DNA of 64,000 bases from Eretmocerus hayati (taxonomy: Eukaryota; Arthropoda; Insecta; Hymenoptera; Aphelinidae): the NCBI GenBank assembly GCA_029851415.1, contig CM056742.1, positions 154,695,121-154,759,120 of the forward strand, read 5' to 3'. The notes below the pieces were generated by a model. That model did no database searches. It saw only the letters and a list, made by a program, of their open reading frames with translations, and had not been told where the DNA came from. Position 1 is the first letter of the stretch. Each line of letters starts with the position of its first letter. The translations under genes were made by a program, and so were the position numbers. Of this stretch, positions 58,213 through 64,000 are shown in pieces.

Positions 58213-59830
58213 CAGGCCCACAAAAAAGTTTCCTGATCATAGAAAAGGTAGAAGTCATTTCTGATGTATTTTGAGCTGCTGAACACGAATTCAAACTCGA
58301 AATGTACCCATCAAAATGAATGGAAGACAGGTTACTTCACTAAAACAGCGAATACTCGGACGTCCTTGGGTCTACGGCAATTTTACAAGAAGCATTTGGA
58401 AGATAAGAGAAAAAGCTACCAATTCATGTCCTTAGGAATATTTTTGCCGCAAAATTCATGGTTCCAATTGGCTCCGCAAAGTGAAAAATTTTTCATTTCA
58501 ATCAATCATCGATCATTTATCGGGAAATTATGATAGCGCAAAAATCCTTGCGGGATCTTGTAGCTCTTTTCAAGACCTTTAAAATCGTTTTTTCATACAT
58601 TACCCTACGGGGTTTTTCACCCGAGTCACGAGTGATCTGGCAAAGAGAAGTTGGTGCGGGTCGAGGGTACTGGTGATCTACAGGTATGAGCTTTTTCTTC
58701 TTCAAGAAGTCTAAGGTCGTTTTGAGTGCGTTCTAAAACGTAACTGATTCATACTTTATGATTTTTAGCAGATTTTACGTCGAAATCGTGGATTATGCAT
58801 TTTTTGTATCTCCGGTACCCTCACCGCAAGTTAATTTGCTCTCACTCGATCGCTCGTAACTCGGGTGCAAAAAACCGTAGACTAATGCATAAAAAAACGA
58901 TTTTGAAGGTCTTGAAAAGAGCTACAAGATCCCGCAAAGATTTCTACTCTATCATTATTTCCCGATAAATGATCAATGATTGATTGAAGTGGAGAATTTT
59001 TTAATTTTCGGAGCCAATCAACAACATGAGTTTTGGGTTGGAAAAATTGGAAGACATGAATTGATAGCTTTTTTTTCTCATCTTCCAAATGCTTCTTGTA
59101 AAATTGCCGTAGACTCAAGGACGTCCGAGTAATCGCTGTTTTAGTGAAGTAACCCGTGTTCCATTCATTTTGATGGCTACTGTAGCTCCGTTCACTGGCC
59201 GTTACCAAGTTATCGATATATTTATGGGTTACAAAAATATTTGAGCGTGAGTTCTTGCGTTTCAAAGGCAAACAAACCTTTCACAGTAAAACTAAGGGCA
59301 TCATTCTTCCTCCATCTTTGTGTCGGAAACGTACAACTTTTTCAAAATTTTCATTCCGTCTACTAGGTAGCGAGGAAAAATTCTAGATTTGCTCAAATTC
59401 CTTAGGCGGGGTATTTTTGTTTGAGACCAGAGTAGTGTTAGATAAGTCAAAACATGGGGCGGGATCAAAATTTACGTCAAACTATACGCCAATAACGTAT
59501 TATTTGGAAATTCTCAGCGATCTGATAAGGAGCCCGATAAAAGTGATTTTTTGCTCGCCTTCCCTTTCAGCTTCCCAGCATCGCTGGAAGTTTTCACAAA
59601 TAACGATTCAACGTAAAATTTGACGTGGATTTTGATACCGTCCCTCATTTTGACTTATCTACTCGCCCCTTTGGTCTAGGACAATTTTACCCCGCCTCGG
59701 AAATTCTAGCACATATAGGGTTCTTTTCTAGCTCCCCAGCGAATGCGAAAATTCTCAAAAAATATTTTTCCGTCATGATACTTGATGGCAAAAACGATTC
59801 TGTCCCAATATTTGCTGTTCAATTCAATCA
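58213..59830. mobile_element. Foldback family B, copy 2, rearranged with a family-A-like insert
   Basis: It begins CAGGCCCACAAAAAAG and continues like the element at 45673-46645 for about 100 bp. It then holds a palindrome (58317-59170, centre near 58740) containing GGGATCTTGTAGCTCTTTTC and its complement, a block also present in family A. The segment 59180-59810 resumes family B sequence (TTTATGGGTTACAAAAATA, GCGTTTCAAAGGCAAAC) and is itself an inverted repeat around about 59550. The right terminus was not found, so it may be truncated. Confidence 0.5.
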
Positions 59831-59929
59831 AATTTTTCCAATCTATTTGGAATTATTTATCAACTTCGTCGGTGAGCTCTTTGGGACGTAGAATTATTCA
59901 ATGAATAAATTAAAAAGAAACCTTTCACA

Positions 59930-60408
59930 CCCACCAAACAGTGAATGTTCCAGCAACGTTTCCTAAAAGTTGTATTTGCAACCATGCAACGTTCCAAAAT
60001 TAGTCGGATATCGCGTGTCCGAAACGTTTTCGCAACATTAGAATGTCTACCAGATGCATTCAACCACAATCTCATCGTCTTTCTGAGATTGGGTGGATAT
60101 GTTTCACACTGAGCGCAACCGAGGGGATTCAGCCCATAGCTTGCGGGGAAGAGAGTTTTAGAAACAATTTATTTATTTAACAAAAAATTTTCCAAGTATT
60201 GGTTGTACAGGAAACATCCCGGATGTACAACCTTAGAAAAACGGCTGAAACGTACGGGAACGTTTAGGTAACCCGCATCTGGTAGACATATTCTAATGTT
60301 GCACCAACGTTTTGGACACGGCATTTCCAACTAATTTCGGAACGTTGCATTCGTGGTTGCAAATACAACTTTTAAGAAATGTTGTGGGAACATTCACTGT
60401 TTGGTGGG
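59930..60408. mobile_element. 479 bp foldback element
   Basis: Inverted ends CCCACCAAACAGTGAATGTT and AACATTCACTGTTTGGTGGG. The arms contain GTTGTATTTGCAACCA and TGTCCGAAACGTTTTCGCAA-like blocks that pair with 60250-60400. The centre (60085-60250) is unpaired. No target duplication is obvious. Confidence 0.7.
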
Positions 60409-61689
60409 TATGGTTCTGATACTAGCAATAAGACAAAATGACTCTACAATTTTCAAAAATTCATTGTTCGTGGACAGTGAACGAAGTAGTTCTTTTAAAA
60501 TAGTAAGATGGCCTTGAAAAAATTTTGTGATCTGATTTTGAGTCATGTTCGGTCTGACAAACATAGAAGAAATCTCGAATTTCAAATAAAATGTAAGGAA
60601 ACTGAATCAGATGAATTAATTTTGTGGACCACGTTTTTCAATTGGTCTACTATTTGTCCATGGTGAAATACTCTTCTTACGTGAAATCATGCATGCTCAA
60701 TGCGCCATCAAAAATCTCAGGGGTAGTTACTCGTCTCGTCCAAATTTTTACGCTAAATATGAATTTGAAATGAGAAGAAAAATGATTTTTGGTGAGTAAT
60801 TTTGTAATGAGCCAAACATCCCTCCTCGATAGAAATGTGACCATTTTTTCTGGTCCACCTATGGCTAATAGAGTAACAATGCGACTTATTGGCCAGGTTA
60901 TATTGGTCAAAAAATGTTTACCATTTCTACCAGAGATACTCTGTGAGTTTTGAGGCCAAGTTTCGAGAACGGTACCTCACAAGTTCAATCCGCATTCGCA
61001 ATATAACAAAAAAAAAAGAAGCTTAATTCTTGCAGAACCATGGTGGAGATGGGACCTCGAAATGATGAGACAAAAATGTCTATAACAAAAAAAAATGAAC
61101 GACCACGCAAATTTTTCATCAAAAATCGCAAAAACGATGAACCATAAGGCGTAGTAACATCATCATAAACGAATATTGCGTGTGCGTATAAGGGTGCAGG
61201 TGCGTATGTGAAGCGGGGGTGGAACCTTCATTCCATGGTTTTTCATGGTCTTTGCAAGCCACATGTATATGTTAACACATAGAGAAGAACGCGTCGATCG
61301 CGTGCGTCGCGACTTCCCGACGCCGCGAAATGTGTGTATACCCCCCGACCGACCGACCCGACCAGCCCAAAGAGACCATTCTATATACGTATATCACCGC
61401 ATCATGCAGAAAGCCGCATCAGAGAGACATCAGAGAACCAAAAAGGGCCAGTATCGGTTGAGAACGCGTAGCGCCAACATCAAATAAATCCCATTATTAA
61501 GATACCCCCGTGTACCTATGCATACATGTGCTTACTTTTTTTTATATTATACGTGATTCCTTCGATATAAAGTATCTATAAGAAAAAAATCGAATGGCCG
61601 AATGTGAGAGTATAATACTTAGCCGGGTGTGCCGTTGAGACTTCCCCAAAGTGTCCTCTGGAAGTTTTACCATCTGATATTTCAGCACA
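60409..61689. other. Intergenic DNA or 5' region of the following gene
   Basis: No gene seen. The stretch 61250-61460 is GC-richer (GCGTCGATCGCGTGCGTCGC, and a CCGACC repeat near 61346) and might hold the promoter or a 5' untranslated exon of the gene whose coding exon starts at 61690. Confidence 0.35.
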
Positions 61690-61777
61690 ATGTGGCTCTT
61701 TGGACCGAAATTTAATCTCCTTTTGGTGCTTCTATCTATCCTGGGATCGGTACTTGGCTACATCACCGAGACCCGAC
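61690..61777 (+). CDS. First coding exon of a secreted or type I membrane protein (rest outside window)
   Basis: An acceptor-like TATTTCAG ends at 61685 and the ATG follows four bases later. The exon codes for MWLFGPKFNLLLVLLSILG and then SVLGYITETR before a strong donor (GTAAGT at 61778). The hydrophobic core and the small residues at about 20-23 make a good signal peptide. The exon ends in phase 1, usual for signal-peptide exons spliced to extracellular modules. No further exon was recognised up to 64000, so the first intron is at least 2.2 kb. The family cannot be named from 29 residues. Confidence 0.5.
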
Positions 61778-62406
61778 GTAAGTTTTTTCAATCAATATTA
61801 TTCATAGAAAATTTATATCCAATATTTTGTTTTAAGGTACAGAAATCGAGTTTTGATATCGAATTTCAATTCATTAGCAAAGCAGATTTAAAAATCATTT
61901 ATTCAAAACCGGAATTTATCGTGTGCAGTGGTCTTTCGTCTTAAACCTTCTTCCTTCTCAAGATGGTTTCAATAACGACCTGTTTACCGCATTATAATCG
62001 TTATGCGAGTATTGTGTGTATTCAAAATTTTTAATATCTCATAATTCACTTTAGTATGCTAAAAAATTGTCCCAGAAAAGTAGATTTATTCCGTCTCGCA
62101 CTCATCCTGTGACATTTTAGTTTCCGCACCAAGATTTTGCCAATTGGATAATTATATCACGAGATAAAGTGCTCGAACAACTATAGACAAGTGCTTTTAA
62201 TTTTTCGCATCTTCACGGCTCTCCCAAGATCACATAATCACTAACAATACTGTTAGCAGCAAGTCCACGTCTAATCTGCTCTGCTTCTCGAGACGGCAAA
62301 ATTGAAGCGAATAGTCAACGCTGATTCACTCACGCTTTTGCCGCTACATTACGCGCATTTTCGCATTCGCCGAATACGAAGAATAGCAAAAGTATACACG
62401 TACGCG

Positions 62407-62437
<31 letters not shown>

Positions 62438-64000
62438 TTCATATTCCAACTGACTTCTATCCGATTCATCTTTTCAATATCAATAAAAGTAGAAAAAAAG
62501 TTCAAACATTTTAAACTAATTTTTTGCCGAAAGCTCAAAACCAATCGGAGCGCGGTAATTTCAAATCGGCAATTCGAACTCACCCCACAATTTCAAACTT
62601 CCCAATCTCCATCGATTAGATAATAATCCCTTCCGTACGGAAGCTTTCAAAGCTCAAAGTGAGAATCGATTAACATTTTTCTCCAAACAGCACGTAAATA
62701 TTTGCCAAATATAAGAACGTACAAGTTCAACGACTGTATAGTATTGGCAATTGCTGGCAATACAAATGTTAATGAACTCTAGACTGACTCGCGTCTCGCA
62801 CGCGTCACACACACACAGTCATCGTCGTTTGGCATCACCCTAAAATCACCTTTTCAGTTTCACTCTATTACAGTTCTTATACATGGGGACAGTTAAAATA
62901 TATACAGAGAGATAGACGTGCAAATATAAAGATATAGGTACAATTCAATGTATCGGGAGTGGCAATTTTGTGTTTATAAGTGCACACCTGCGCCCTTTTA
63001 CGGTGACGCGCAAAACCTTATCTTTGCCGGAATATCTATAATAGCCACGCGACGAAGAGATGATAATAAGAATGCTTGGATATATATATATGTATTCAGT
63101 TCTGCTGTGACGAGGGACAATAGAGACTCGGAAATCGTGCGATCGTGAAAATTAATTGACAGTTTGTTACGAGAATGCAATGTACGATTTGTTCAGTGAG
63201 CATAATACACGCGTGAGGCAAAATCTAAGGGATACCGCGATATAGGTATAGATTTGTTGATGTTGTTGTGGTTGCGTATCAGATCGTCAAATTGACCATC
63301 CTTTGAACATTTATTCAAATAATTTTGAGCTTCTGTGTAATAAATTCAAAGCCATGTGTCGATTATGTGTTAAAACTTAAAAATTTTTCATAACCGACTC
63401 ACATGTTTGTGTGGAACATTTATTTGAAAATAATCTTCTTTTAGTGCCAGAATACCTGTGATACCAAAATTATAAAACCCAATGCTCAAACATTTTTGAG
63501 GTACAGATTAAAACATCAGCATTACATGTATAGAATTTTTTACCATAAGGACCTAAATTTTTTGATATCATTGAAAAGAGACTATTTTCTCAATTTAATA
63601 GCCAATCATGATGGATGTGAAACACTCTACTGATTAGTCAAATTTGGAACAAAACTCAATTACGGTAATTAACCTTTGTCATAAAATCCCTGATTATAAT
63701 TTTCAACTCATTTGCCAATATTAATTCCTGGATGCACACCTTTTGTCACTTTTTAGAAGAATCTATACTCAAAAGTGATAGGACACTCAAACTTATCATA
63801 ATCCTCGTATGTAAATTACTTTTAAAATATTTAGCCAAAGGGTTATATTTTAAAAGATATTTCATATATTTAAGATACTTCAAGGAAGAATCTTTGCAAA
63901 TCGGAAGTGCGCGCCGCGAAAGTGTGGGATATTGAAAACAAGTGAAATTCGATACGACAAAAATCGCTCTCGTAGGGTTTCTACGTGTGCCGCTTCCGTA
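61778..64000. other. Probable first intron with simple repeats; no gene recognised
   Basis: A C run followed by a CA run at about 62408-62437 and small AT repeats near 63081. Frames are short and unsupported. A minus-strand gene cannot be excluded, but none was seen. Confidence 0.35.

Overview
This is animal nuclear DNA, most likely from an insect and plausibly a hymenopteran. The evidence is split genes with GT-AG introns, many only 70 to 500 bp long, AT-rich intergenic DNA, a gene start resembling an insect ionotropic receptor, an intronless MATH-BTB gene of the kind amplified in arthropods, and four conserved eukaryotic housekeeping genes. The order is inference; no single base pattern proves it. 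Layout: (1) 1-513, the 5' end of a divergent ionotropic-receptor-like gene on the minus strand, cut by the window edge. (2) 2.7-33.9 kb, an accessory region made almost wholly of foldback (long inverted repeat) elements and tandem arrays, many nested in one another: a 9.2 kb composite palindrome (2758-12003), an 850 bp foldback (12.5-13.4 kb), a tandem array of about 97/194 bp (14.2-15.3 kb), a 5.6 kb palindrome (19027-24582) containing a 4.27 kb foldback with an exact 9 bp target duplication and opposed arrays of a 174 bp unit, a 3-copy repeat of about 320 bp (26.4-27.3 kb), and a palindrome cluster packed with the motif GTGCGTAAA (30.4-33.9 kb) carrying a TTAA-flanked piggyBac-type MITE. No intact transposase was seen, so these look non-autonomous. 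(3) 36.9-53.1 kb, the gene block: MATH-BTB (+), lysyl-tRNA synthetase KARS (+) with a cassette exon that supplies a mitochondrial presequence, OTUD6B-type deubiquitinase (-), carnosine N-methyltransferase CARNMT1 (+) and the Elongator-associated ATPase KTI12 (-). KARS/OTUD6B and CARNMT1/KTI12 are convergent pairs; OTUD6B and CARNMT1 diverge across a gap that holds one foldback element. (4) 53.7-60.4 kb, further copies of the same foldback families. (5) 61,690-64,000, one exon coding for a signal peptide, apparently the start of a secreted or type I membrane protein whose remaining exons lie beyond the window. The housekeeping genes cover protein synthesis (KARS), tRNA wobble-uridine modification (KTI12), deubiquitination (OTUD6B) and histidine methylation (CARNMT1); they need not be functionally linked. 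The most distinctive content is the family of nested foldback elements and the dual-targeting architecture of KARS. All exon boundaries were inferred by eye from reading frame, splice sites and family similarity; none was checked against transcripts.
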